From NCBI RefSeq assembly GCF_041146795.1, contig NC_135172.1, positions 14,653,623 to 14,717,622 on the forward strand: a stretch of DNA of 64,000 bases. Direction: 5' to 3'. The stretch comes from Maylandia zebra (Eukaryota; Chordata; Actinopteri; Cichliformes; Cichlidae). Position numbers and translations under genes: made by a program. The notes beneath the pieces were generated by a model. It did not search any database. It had not been told where the DNA came from and saw nothing but the letters and a program-made list of their open reading frames with translations. Below are positions 12,101 through 24,200 of the stretch, piece after piece; position 1 is the stretch's first letter, and each line of letters begins with the position of its first letter.

Positions 12101-15100
12101 CCTCCCTCTGCCTCCTCTTTGCTCCCCGTGTCCCTCTCCTCTCCCTCTCTCACACCTGTGCTGCCCTGAGTCTCCTCTGCCAATGTGGGAGGAAGAGAGG
12201 AAAGCTCAGCCTGTGCAAGTTTACTGTTTTCCTCCTCCAGAGTTTGGATCCGAGTTCGCAACTGTTTCAACTCCTGTCTGGGAAACACAAAACACACGCG
12301 TGCAAAGCAGTAAATAAACACAACTTTGCATGAAAAGCAAACTCCACCTGCAAATCATCATAATTATTAGTATTAGTATTATTATTACATATTTATCTAT
12401 TACTTAAGACTTAAAATGGAATTACACTTGGCTTTTAACTTAAAACTACAATGATCAATTTTATGAACAATGCAAATTGAAGAAAAGTGTGGACACACTG
12501 AATCACACCCATGTCAAACACCAAATGCAGGAGTGAAAGTGTACTTATGCTGCCGTCTCTCTTCATCGTGTAGTTTTTTCTGTTCAGCTTTCCACTGTTT
12601 TGTCGCTTTCTCAAGTTTTTCTCTTTCAGCCTTCAGCTGTTTCAGTTCATCACTGGAACCACAGACAACACAGATTAAGTATAGAGAACAACAGCTGCTG
12701 TTACGGATGTAATAATGTGGTAGGTTCACATCATTCATTTATTAGACTTTTACATTTAGAAGTAGTGTTTTGTTTTTTAACTGAGCAGTCTCAGGCTGCT
12801 CGTCACTCACTCTCTACTTGACAGCAACTCTTCAAGTGCCATTTTCTCCTCCTCCAATTGGCTCAAGCGTTCCCTCAACTCCGAAACCTCCTCCCTTTCA
12901 TCAGTGAGCGTTCCCCCGGAGACCACTGCCTCTGTTGCCATGGTAAACGCCAGACTCTCAGTGAGTGTGGTCTGGACTTCCTTATCCAATAGGATGGCGC
13001 TCTTTGGTGACTGGGCGTGTCTTTTGCTGTCTTCCAGCCTCTGACAGGAGGAGAGAGTCTGTTAGCTGCGAGCTTAGAAACAGAGGCAGGCAACTGCTCG
13101 TGTTTACATGAACAACTGGTTACGGCTTCCTCTCACCTTCTCCACCTCCAACAGCCGTCTCAACAGTCTCTGTTTACTCCACTCTCTGTAATCTGGGACA
13201 CATCATTACACTATTTTCAGTAACATTACAGCACACAGCAGAAAACTGTAACCACTTTATGACCATCCTCTTGATCTCCAGGATTTTCACTTGTGACCAA
13301 AGTGCATTTAGTCTCCTTGTGTGTTTAATTGGAGGCACAGCATTTTGTTTTAGTTGTGGCTTAAAAACTACAACTTTTGAGTCTTCTGGAAGCTGCCTGC
13401 ATCCATGACCACAAGGACTTTTTGCCCCTTTCGCCCAACAGCACAGATGTAAAGACTAATACCAATTCCTTTGTTTCCTTTGTCTTTGCATTGCACTTAA
13501 TGTTAGCTGGAATGTAATCAGTAATGGCAACCTACGTAGATCATAAAGAAAAACTGTATTAACCAATTAGGATTTAAAAACAATACAATTGTTTTATAGC
13601 AGCGAGCTTTACTAGGAGACAGGAAGGCATGTTTCTAGTACAAGCTCCTTTAACGGGACCCTAAATCAACATATAGAACACACTGGTTCCAGTATCATTG
13701 GTTTTTTACTCCTCCCGGTTTTATACATATGTACATACTGTATGTAAAATATACAGCGAGTTGTAGGCGTTTTACACTGATATCTGACTCTTGCTGGTTT
13801 TTTCAGCACTACGTTGTGGCGTGTGAGAAAAGACCTTTGGCTCCTCCAGCAGGACTGTCGGTGTTGAGTTCTTCTCTGAGTGCCACGTTCTCTTGTTGAA
13901 GCTGCTCCAGGTTCTCAGTCAGACGGTGAACTGTGGAGCTCAAAGCTTTTTGCTGCCTCTGGGAGCATTTGCTCTCGGCTCGACAGCTGCAACAGAGCAA
14001 GTAAGGAAGTCTCAATGCCAGAAACATACTCGTTTATTCGTTAACCTTTTATAATGATGACGACGGAGATCCGTGATTCTCCTGAACTCGGCTACACTCA
14101 GACACGTGTGTGTCAGTCACCTTTTCTCAGCTGCTTCTAGAAGCATCCTCAGTCTCTGGATCTAAAAGGAAAGGCAAACAGACCCACTTTACTGAACTCC
14201 TTTACACACCACCAAACTCACAGTGGGCAAAGTGGGACTGATTTTACCTCCTCAAAGTATGATTTGACTCGAATCTTCAGTTCTTCCAGGTTGGTGGCCC
14301 TCAGCTCACTTTGCAGTTTACTGAACAAGCAAAAAAATAAATAAATCACATGAGCATCATTCTGTTTTACACAGAAACCAAACATACAGAGACAAAGTTG
14401 GAGGACGGCATTACCTCAGGGCGTTTTCTTTCTCTCTGCACTGCTGCTCCAGCTTTAGGATCCTCTGCCTCAGTCCATTGATAACCTTGACAAAGAGGAT
14501 CAGCTTTTCTTGTTATAAACACATCCTAAAAATTACATTTATTCCCGGCATGTTCACTAACCCACTGGATATACTCACCACGCTCCCTTCTCTTTTCCTA
14601 TCTACCAAACTACGCGTATATTCAGATCCCTACAGGAAAAACATTGCACAGTTGGGGTTTTTTTTTTCCATCATTTTAGTTTCTTTGACAAAAAAACGAC
14701 ACACGAAAAAATAAAAAACAAATAATTTTCTATTCTTACCTTAGTGGGATCCAACAGTGATTCTATCTGTTTCTCTCTCTTGGCATTGTCTTCCTCCAGG
14801 CGTCGTATTTTGGCTTTCATTTGCTGGTTGTCAGATTTCTGCTCATGAAGGCTCTGCAGAGAACAGCACCAGTGACTACTCAAACATATAATAAGTGCAT
14901 AAGGATTTACATTTTAAAGAAGCCTGACTAAATTAAAGAGGAAGAATTTTTGAGAAGAAGAACAAAAACGAGATGGAAAAGTCACTACACCGATGTGCAG
15001 GCATGCATGTCTTGTTTTAACGTGTGATTGTGTTACTCCTTACCTTCTTGAGGTGAATGATCTCATCGTACATGTCCTCCTTCTTCATGAAATCACTTGT

Positions 15101-16652
15101 AACTAAAGTCAAACCTGCAAATGATGGGAGAAGGTAAATGATTTCACAAAGAAGACAACACATGCTTGGCTTTGTAAGTCGTGAAAAACAACACTGACTG
15201 CACTAATATCACATCATACTCCCTTCACAGCCAGTATTTTTCCTTTTTTTAAGCGTCTCCTGTTCAGCACAAAAACCTGACCTTCAGCTCTGTCTCCCTC
15301 TTCGCTCCATTTCTGAGTCTGATACACAAACGCGTTCTCTCACCGTTGGAAGCAGAGTGGAGATGTTTGGATTTCCTCGTGCTCAGGGTCTGCATGAGGA
15401 GCTCTGGTGTGGCGTCACACTCTGATCTCAGAGTTTGAGACACATCTGAAAAAGAGAAACAGACAGAGGCTACTTGTCAACATGCTTCGGTTTCCTGATT
15501 CATTTGGCAGATTTCTATTGTTTTTAATAACGCAGTGTTAGATGCCTGTGCCATGCTTGTTTTTAAGCCTAGATGATGTGCTAATAAACATTAAAAAGAA
15601 GTTTGGCTTACACAAACTGTTCCAACACGAGTCAATACTGCATCTGACTCATGCCTTTTCACACTTTTCGAGGACGCGCTGCAGAGCATGAATAATGCAT
15701 TTAAGTTCAGATATGTGACGAAATCACTGAAAACCTATATTTCCCTTTACCTCCTTGTTTTTGCTGTACAGCCTTCCATAAACTGTTTCATTTCAAGCAA
15801 GCAGATAAACCCATTCACTGTTAATGTATTTATGTAGGCACCATTCACAGAGCTTGTTGTGCCTTCATGACACCTACCAAGGCCGTTGCTGAGGGAAGTA
15901 AGGCGAGCTGGGCCAGTCTCCCCGGGAGTGTCCAATCTGGTGTCCCCCAGAGAGGCCCTTGGTAGTCTCCAAGCACCCACTGCTGCTCTCCTGTGATTCA
16001 CATTCAGACTGGTGAGGTATGGAGACCCTACAAATACAAAAGCAAACATAACTTTCAAGGTGGGTTTTCCTACAGAGTCTGAAAATACTACCTACAGTGC
16101 AGCCGAACAGGACTCACCTGGAGAAGGAGGAGGCTTGCCAGAAGAGACTTTCTTTTTCGTTTTCTGATAGAGGACAAACACGAAGGGGGCAAAGCAGATG
16201 ACAGGAGTATTTATGAAACTGGTTTCATGCGGAAGAGCACGTCGAAAGCAAAGGAAATGTCCCAGCCATAAAAACAAAGACATAACAATGTGTTCATGTG
16301 GCACAGATTAGATTCACGAGTCCATTTGTTTACCTTTACTGGAACATCAGCAGGGAGCGAGAAGCCATCCTCAACCTAGGAGGCGTAAGACACCCATACT
16401 AAGACAGAAATCCCCTCTGATTGAGAAGTCAAAAGTGCTGAAAACAACTGCCATAAACTACCATGGCTTTAAATTATAGAACCTTATAGGCTTTTAATAA
16501 GCAATTCCAACAAGAACCACTGTAAAGTCAGTTTTAAGTAAACAGCTGTATCTTTAACCCAGCCAGATCAGAACACTCACCAGCTCCTCGTAGTCTTCAT
16601 CTGTTTGGACATCACTCGCCTGAAAAGACGTCTTAGCATTGGCACTGAACAT
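9184..16652 (-). CDS. iqce: IQ motif-containing protein E (IQCE), complete
   Basis: IQCE is a ciliary scaffold that anchors the EVC-EVC2 complex in the primary cilium and supports Hedgehog signalling. Exons on the minus strand: 16652-16581, 16375-16334, 16163-16118, 16027-15878, 15445-15344, 15114-15044, 14853-14740, 14629-14579, 14485-14415, 14320-14248, 14161-14121, 13986-13835, 13192-13137, 13040-12811, 12652-12545, 12277-12010, 11880-11746, 11305-11178, 9492-9410, 9281-9184. Phases agree throughout and give 696 aa, against about 695 in human. The motif KKEDMYDEII and the block with RRLEEDNAKREKQIESLLDP match the family, followed by a long coiled coil. Three IQ-like segments lie near residues 536-555, 552-570 and 616-633. 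The acidic tail DDSDDIIVSPS is conserved. Exon 12 ends at a weak donor (GTCTTT), and exon 19 is very short. Both were placed by reading phase. Confidence 0.93.
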
Positions 16653-17110
16653 CGCTAGTAAATAAATGTTATGTTAGGTTGGAAAACTCGACTTTTTCCA
16701 CTTCTAATTCGGTCATCTTTTCCCAACTCCCAAATCTCACTTCACGTCGCCTCCTCTCTTGCTAAGAAATACACAGAGGGGGCAACAAAAGAGACGCTAG
16801 CTATGCTACAACTGGGAATTTACGTGTTTTGGGACAGCTAACTTTCCTTAATAATAAGCAGTTCATACGGTAACGTGGGCTGTAGAGCATAGCTTCCTTA
16901 AAACTGTTAAAATGCTGCTGTCTTTCGGTACAGAGGTTACTGATTTCTCATCGGCGTCGCAGATTGAGTCGTCTAGCAACCAGGCTGCCGTTAACCAGCG
17001 ATGTCAAATTACCAAGAAAGAATCCGAGCGGTGCCGGAACTGTATGAGGACGTCTTCAAAATAAAAACGTAAACGCGTGACAGGCGAAAGTAAACGTGAC
17101 GCGTGATGCT
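16653..17110 (-). promoter_or_regulatory. iqce 5' UTR and promoter region
   Basis: Sequence directly upstream of the iqce start codon. It is richer in CG than the DNA further right, consistent with a TATA-less housekeeping-type promoter. I see no TATA box or second gene firing in the opposite direction. Confidence 0.4.
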
Positions 17111-18587
17111 TATCTTAATTTAATGGTAGTTTATGAAATAATGTGTTTTAAGTTGGCAAACTACGCTTCGATTTCAAGCGAAGGGCAACGCATTTCTTTA
17201 AACAAGAAACTTATTTTGAAAATATTGGCCGGTTGTACCCGTTAGCTCTGTTTACCTTGATAGAGCACAGCCCAGGTAGTGTTTTGCCCGCTGCTCTCGG
17301 AGTGGTGCTACAAGGAGGGGCTGAAAGTGGGTTCTTCTTCCCAGAATCATTCAGGTCCGTGGGACACATACAGCCCAATTTGATCCTATCTGGGGTGGAC
17401 TAAAAAAACCTCCATAATTTACAAAACAGATGATTAACAGATGGAAGTGTGTTAGTTTTTACTTGTGCATTACAGCTTACACCGCTGTAATACATCATAG
17501 TGGATATACAAAGGCGCAAAACATTCACGTGCGTTTTAAAACTAAAGAGTAACAATGTTTTTAATCCTTTACGATCTAAAAAACTTGAGATATCCAATAT
17601 AACATTATTATCGACTTCTATTATCACTTTGCAAAGCCATTCAGTTGCCCAGATATGACCATTCTGAAGTCCAGTTGTTTGAACCCATTCTTGGTTCCAT
17701 ATAGCATGAGTCAAGGGGATGAGGATGTAAAAGTAACCTTTGAGCTCAGTTTGAAAAAGTCAGAAAAACTAATAAGAGAAGTTCAAAGAATAACTGACAG
17801 AACCTAATAGTCCTATTGCCTTATAGAAGACACAGGGGTGTTGTCCTAACATCAAACATGTATCAGCCTCTCTGATGCTGAGTAAGTTTGGCTTGTTCAG
17901 AATATTTGCCTGAATTGAAAAAAACCTGATCAAATCTTTCTCTTTTGTATGTCCACTGTCAGGAGTTGAGTTTTGTCATTCCTCAAATTCTCCTCTTTGC
18001 TGCAAACTCTGCAGCGAGCTGAGTGGCCATGTTCCTGTATCATTTTCTCATACTGTTTACACAGGTGCTGGACCCCCAGTGCCACACAACCAGGCAGACC
18101 AGCATATTTTTGTTCAGGGAGAGCAAAGTCATTGTAACCCATTTAATCGTACAGCTGTCCCTTTTTTCTTAGAGAGCTTCACCAGTCTGTATCTTTAGAA
18201 TAAAACCAGTCACCTATTTTGCTCATATACAGAGAGATGATAATGGTATAATTAAAATTCATTTCAATTTTATTTATGTAACAGAAAAACGCAACAGCAG
18301 TCATCGTAAGGCATTTTATATTGAAAGGTAGATACCCTGCAATAATACAAAAAATACAATAACACAATGATACAGAGAAAACAATCAGATGACTCACTTT
18401 GAACATGAACGTGGCAACAGTGGTTTCTTCCCCTTTAACAGGAAGAGACCTCCGGCAGAACCAGGCTCAGGGAGGGGCAGATGTCTGCTGAATAACTTGA
18501 CTTCATCACATAGTTTATAATAAAATAAAGACTTCCCACAAACCATCCACGATGTCTTTTCATTTTGGTCAACACCTACTAAAGCTG

Positions 18588-18800
18588 GACCCTATCCCCG
18601 CTGTCACAGGGCAAAGGGGACATATTCTAGACAAGTATGGTCCAATTTACCATTGGACTGTGGGAGAAAACTAGATTATCAGGGGAAACCATCCAAAGGT
18701 CACACAGAAACGACCCCTACCAGTGAGATGAATTCAAACCCAGTGACTTCTTGCTTTGAAGCAAGAGTCCTAACCACTGGACCACCATGATGCCCGGTGT
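18588..18800 (-). repeat. tRNA-headed interspersed repeat (SINE-like), antisense
   Basis: Read on the minus strand it opens with a tRNA-like head (GGTGGTCCAGTGGTTAGGAC, then TGGGTTTGAATTC), corresponding to polymerase III A and B boxes. The body is the one common in fish, with a TTCTCCCACAGTCCAA-type segment and a GACAGCGGGGATAGGGTCCAG end. Other copies of this family occur at 30866-31150, 35170-35480 and, partly, 44370-44480. Confidence 0.6.
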
Positions 18801-19265
18801 CCTCAAACAATGATCTTAAATATCAAAGTTTCCCTTTGGAGTCTCTCCTTCTCAAGAGAGAATTTCTGTTTTTATCCAGATAAAGGGATGAAAGGAAAAC
18901 TCCCTGATAGAAAACCTTTCTGCCTGTGAATGATGTAATTGTACCTTTGTAGCACCATCTAGACTGATAGTTGTCAATCATTTTGCTTCTCAGCTGTTGT
19001 TTTATGAGATCTTTTAGTCTATTTCATTTTGTCATTTAACTTGATTCAGTGCTTCCGCCAGTAATCAGGCCGGGCTCTGGCTAGTGGAATTGAAATTTAA
19101 CCCCGGTCATTCATGATTTAATAGGGGCAAGTAGGTTTGGTTCATTTTCTCTTTAAAAAATTAAATAATAATTATAAAATATTGTGTTAATCTTGATTAT
19201 CGTTTTCTGATATTAACATTTGTTTGATGATCTGACACGTGATTAAATGGGAAGGGGGTGAACGC

Positions 19266-19308
19266 AGCACTGTAAGCCCCGTGAATGCTTCACGGGGCTT
19301 ACAGTGCT
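19266..19308. repeat. 43-bp perfect inverted repeat (hairpin)
   Basis: Two exactly complementary 20-base arms (19266-19285 and 19289-19308) are separated by a 3-base loop, TGC. The arm AGCACTGTAAGCCCCGTGAA is followed by its reverse complement. The pairing stops at both outer ends. It lies between iqce and fscn1 and belongs to no repeat I recognise. Confidence 0.95.
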
Positions 19309-21236
19309 TCACATTACTTGAGTAGTAAATACTGTATCATTTGAGCAAGCTGAGTTATACTTCATTACACTTTCTCACCACGAGCTATCTAAAATACAGG
19401 CAACCAGGCATTATACTTCAAAAGTATACACAACTCAGTGTTCATTACCAAGACTCAAGGACTTTACTGTTAGGTAATGAAAAACATCCAGACTCTCCTT
19501 AACTTGATGAATTTGCTTTTTTTTCTTTCCGAGATTCTTGTCCTTGCTGCTTTTCTCCAAAAAGCCAGATGGGGGCGATGTAGTCCCAGCTGTAAGATAT
19601 CCTCTCCCCCAGATATCCCACCTCCGCACTAACTTTGCAGGCTGTGTCCCAGCACAGGTTTCATGTCCTGCACAACCTCCCGCTTCAAACTATATGCACA
19701 AGCTCATATAAAATCCGTACTTTTCATGGTTTGCTTATCCTACATGTTCATTTCATTGGACAATGTTGTTGGTGGGGCAAATCTGGGATTCCTTTCCTCT
19801 CTTGCTACCCCTTCTCTTTGTTTTGGGTATATCGTGCTACTCGTTTTAGCGATTTATAACCAATTATCTAATTATTTTATAAGCCATAACTAATGATAAA
19901 TAAAGATCCAAGCATGGGATGCAAAAGTAGTGCCATCAAAATGCTCATCTTGACCAGATCAATCAATCAACCAATCAAAAACCTCCGTTTGTTTTACAGT
20001 TATCAAAGATCAAAAGCTTAAAGTGAAAAGTTGTCAAAGATTTTCCTGATTTTTATCAGGTTACTGACTCAGCAGCACACCAATTTTTCATGCAGCAAAT
20101 TTGCAAGCCACTAATCTCCCTAAATTAAAACCAAGTAACTGAAAATGTATGCATACAAAGTGAACTGTTCATGAACTATCCCGTCTTTCAACTACATCCT
20201 CGAATTACATTAGGAATTAAGGTTTTTAGCTCTACACAGGCAAAGCTGCTGTGAGAAAACTTCACTGGCTTATAGCTATGAGGAAGATAACTTTGCGGTA
20301 CAAAATCAAAACACCATTACCATAATCAATTATATGTTCAACTACTGGAAAAGAAAAGAAGAAGAAAAGAGAAAAGCTTCATTTAGCTTCTCATGGAGCT
20401 TTTTATACCTCAGAAAGCTCTCCTGGGGTTGTGGGCGTGAGGAAAGGATAAGCACCCGCCGTTCTCTCTCTCTTTCTCTCTCAGAGTATAGGTGGATGTG
20501 TAGACAGGAGTTATGACAAAGCACGGGGGAGAAGGACGGAAGGGCTGATCAGACTACAGGATGGAAAATGGGTGGAATTTCAATGAAGGGAAACAACTGA
20601 GTAAATTCGCACTTTTGTCTCTGATCTCTCCGATGTTCATGTGTGAAAACACAATGTTTGCATTGTTCCACACTCAGTAGCTTTTGTTTGGTAATTTTTT
20701 TTCAGCACAGATTTTGTGAAAACTACAGGGGGAAGAGAACATTAAACTACAAACTACCCCACATCAGATTCAGAGGGGACATTTGACTCATAAGAGATCC
20801 CAGCACATGGCCTTCTGTATGCTGACATTGTCAGAAAATGGCCTTTTTCTGCCTCTTTCCAGCACAAACATACCAAATCTGTTAGGTGGTGAATCCACAG
20901 AGTTCTCCAGGAGCAATGGAAAAGTTAGTGCTGATGGTGTGGATGATACTGGTTATATGTGTGGGGCTATGTGAAGATCAGTGCAGGGGTGGAGTGGTTT
21001 GTCAAAATTGCAGTCATCTCCCTCCAGCTCCTCTGCCTGTATCTGGGGCGTGTACTGCCTTGGAAAAAAAAACAACTCACAAGCTTGCAACTCCTGCAGC
21101 TCCAGCGAGCCAGTCCGGATTTTTACCCAGTTAGGGGACACTGATCACCATCAGCACCATCAGCAGCAGCTCTCTCTCTCCTTCAAACACCCCCACAGTC
21201 TTTCTCCCTCCCTCTGTCCGTCTGTCTATCCCTCTC

Positions 21237-21242
21237 TATAAG
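21237..21242 (+). promoter_or_regulatory. Possible TATA box of fscn1
   Basis: TATAAG sits 43 bases upstream of the fscn1 start codon, after a long pyrimidine-rich tract. If used, it would give a very short 5' UTR, so a start site further upstream is also possible. Confidence 0.35.
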
Positions 21243-21284
21243 ACCAGCATCTCCTTTCTTTGCTCCTCTTGTCAAGCTGCAATC

Positions 21285-24200
21285 ATGTCCTCAAACGGCG
21301 CCGACGGGGACCTGCTGCAGATCCCTCTGGGCCTCATCAACAGCGAGGGCAAGTATCTGACTGCGGAAACATTCGGCTTCAAAATCAACGCCTCGGCCAG
21401 CAGCCTGAAGAAGAAGCAGACGTGGACCCTGGAGCAGACAGGGGAAGACGACAGCGCCGTGTTCCTCCTGTCCCACCTGGGCCGCTACCTCGCCACGGAC
21501 AAAGACGGCAACGTTACCGCGGACAGCGAGACGCGCGAGCGGGACTGCCGCTTCGTCATAACGGTGCACGAGGACGGGCGGTGGTCGTTGCAGTCCGAGC
21601 CCTACGGCCGCTTCCTCGGCGGCAGCGAGGACCGGATCACCTGCTTTGCGCAGACCGCCTCGCCGGCGGAGAGATGGAGCATGCACCTGGCCGTGCACCC
21701 GCAGGTCAACCTCTACAGCTTCGCCCGCAAGCGCTTCGCCCACCTGAGCGCCCGGCAGGAGGTGTCAATAGATCGGGATGTCCCCTGGGGGGTCGACTCG
21801 CTTGTGACCCTGGTGTACCGCGATCAGCGCTACCACCTCGAGACTTCTGACAACCGGTTTTTGCGCAACGACGGCAACCTGTCCACCGCAACGGACAAGG
21901 ATACCGGCTACATGCTCGAGTTCCACTCCGGGAAAGTGGCATTCCGCGACTGTAACGGTCGCTACCTGGCCCCCGTAGGCCCCACCGGCACTATGAAGTC
22001 TGGGAGGAGCACCCGGGTGGGAAAGGATGAACAGTTCGGCCTGGAGCGCAGCCACGCGCAGGTCGTGCTGACTGCAGGCAACGAGAGAAACGTCTCCACA
22101 AGGCAAGGTGAGGCTGTACAGCTGCACTGACCCAAGAGACACCAAGTAAAAGAAATGCAGTTTCACCGTGAGGTCACCGCATAGCTGGACACAGCAGGAG
22201 GCAGCTGTTGCGTGTCTGCATGAAAAAGTAGAGCAGAATTAGAGACCCCCGTTAGCTCATTTTCCTCCCACACCATGTGTTTTTCATTATCGCCCCCCTC
22301 CCCTCCGCTTTTTTTTTGTAGTTGTTGGGGGGCGGGGGGCAGTCCCTGCCAGTTTAACATTTTTCCTGCAGTAATTCTACCCCTGCTCTGTGGTTGCTGG
22401 CCCCGGGTCAGCTTCAGTCTGCAGCTGTGCATCGTTCTTTATCTCAGAACAGACAGAAAACGAGGGCAGATTTGCTTTGGAGACAATGGGAAAATGGTGG
22501 AGAGGCAGAGAACGCGGGCCACAAAGAGCGAGGTGTGCCTTACACAGGTCTTTATCCCACATGCAACCTCATTGTCTCGTTGCCTCCCGGTCTCTAATTG
22601 ATTCTGTGCACAACATTAGCGGGGATTTATCAGTGTGTGAGTGAGTGTGAGACAGACAGAGAGCATACCAAGGGAAATAGAGGATGGTTTGCTTGAATGA
22701 GGTCAGTGTATGTAAGGCAGTGACTTGTGACCTAAATTGTGACCATAATTGAAAGGCTGATGGAAAGCAGGACCAGGGGACTTGGACTTATAATTCATCA
22801 CAATTTCCTTTCTTTGTTAAAGAAATAACAGTGCTGCTGCATTTGTACAAACCACTAATGGTTCAGTGGGCTCAATATGGGCATTGCACAAGCATTTTGT
22901 TAACTGGCAGCTTGGGTGTCAGTAATGAGGACAGAGACATTTTTACTCTCTCAACTCTTCCAAGGTGGACTGGTTTTATGTAATGCGAGGCTGAGTCCAG
23001 TTTCGTGTCTTTGTAAGAAATCTACTGGTCAAATCTTTTTGCTCTTTGTCTGGAACCATTTTCCCTATCAATAGATGTGTTAAACTCGCGCTAAATTCAT
23101 ATTCAAACATATTAACACGTTTCTTCTTCTGGTATTCAAAATATGTTGTCTCAATGTGGGTTGCAGAGATGATGGGGCTCTGCCATTTCACCACATCCCA
23201 AAGGTGCTCTACTGGATGACTGTGGAGGCTATTTGAGTACAGTGAATTTGTTTCCATGTACCGGTTTAAGATGATTTAAGCTTTGTGACGTGGTGTGGTA
23301 TGCTGCGGCCACAAAGGGATGGACATGGTCAGCGACAATACTCAGGTAGGCTATGGTGTTCAAACAATGGTCAGTTGGTACTGAGGGGCCCAAAGTATGA
23401 CAAGAAAATATCCACCACACCATTACACCACCAGCCTGAGCCAGTAATATACAGTAAAATAGATCCATGTTTTCATGTTGTTTATATCAAATCCTGAACC
23501 AATTATCCAAATGTTGCAGCAGAAATTGAAACTCAACAGAGTAAGAAAAGCTTTTTCCAGTCTTTTGTTGTCCAGGTTTGGTAAGCTTCTGTAAATTGTA
23601 GCCTCAGTTTCCTGTTCTTAGCTGACAAGACTGGCACTCAGTGAGATCTTCTATGCTGTACAGTCCAGAGGTTGCCTTCCTGTTGCTGTCCTATCAGCTT
23701 GAAGCAGTCTGACCATTCTTCTCTGAACTCTGACATCAACAAGGCATTTTTGCCTAGAGAACTGCTGTTTCTCTGTAATTTATCTTCTCTGTAAACTGTT
23801 ACTTGAATCACATCTCTTCTCCATTTTCATGCTTGGTTTAAACTTAATATCCAAATACATTAAATCTGATCACGGTCTCACTAACATCTCCTCATATGTA
23901 AGAACACGATTCCCTCTATGGAGGGATATGGTGGAATACCAGTCCCTTCATGTAATTGTTCATTACAAGGTTGGTGGATTTGTTCTGAGCAACCATGTCA
24001 TGATTTATGTAAAATACATTGCAGTTGAATTTTTAAAATGCAATTTTATGTGCCATTTAGTTCCATTATATTGTAGGAAAACCGCTTATATCTGCAAAAC
24101 TGGCAACTCACACCAAAAAAGCTTAGACAAATATCATTACAGCACATGTATTTAATTCATGATTTGATTTATGGGTGAACTCTTTCTTGTTTTGATGAAC

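Larger units (their letters stand above)
17111..20880. other. Intergenic stretch between iqce and fscn1
   Basis: AT-rich DNA between two head-to-head genes. It holds an antisense tRNA-headed repeat (about 18588-18800) and a perfect hairpin (19266-19308). Open frames at 17400-17714 and 17930-18142 (minus) resemble no protein I know and lack exon structure. Confidence 0.5.

Noticed and set aside
17400-18142. Frames of 104 and 70 aa on the minus strand
   Set aside because: No similarity that I recognise, AT-rich composition, and no supporting splice or promoter signals.
19266-19308. Hairpin as a microRNA precursor
   Set aside because: A perfect 20-bp stem with a 3-base loop is too short and too tight for normal Drosha and Dicer processing.
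21260-21942. Long frames of up to 196 aa overlapping fscn1 exon 1 in other frames
   Set aside because: They are shadows caused by the high CG content. Only the fascin frame has family similarity and a continuing splice structure.
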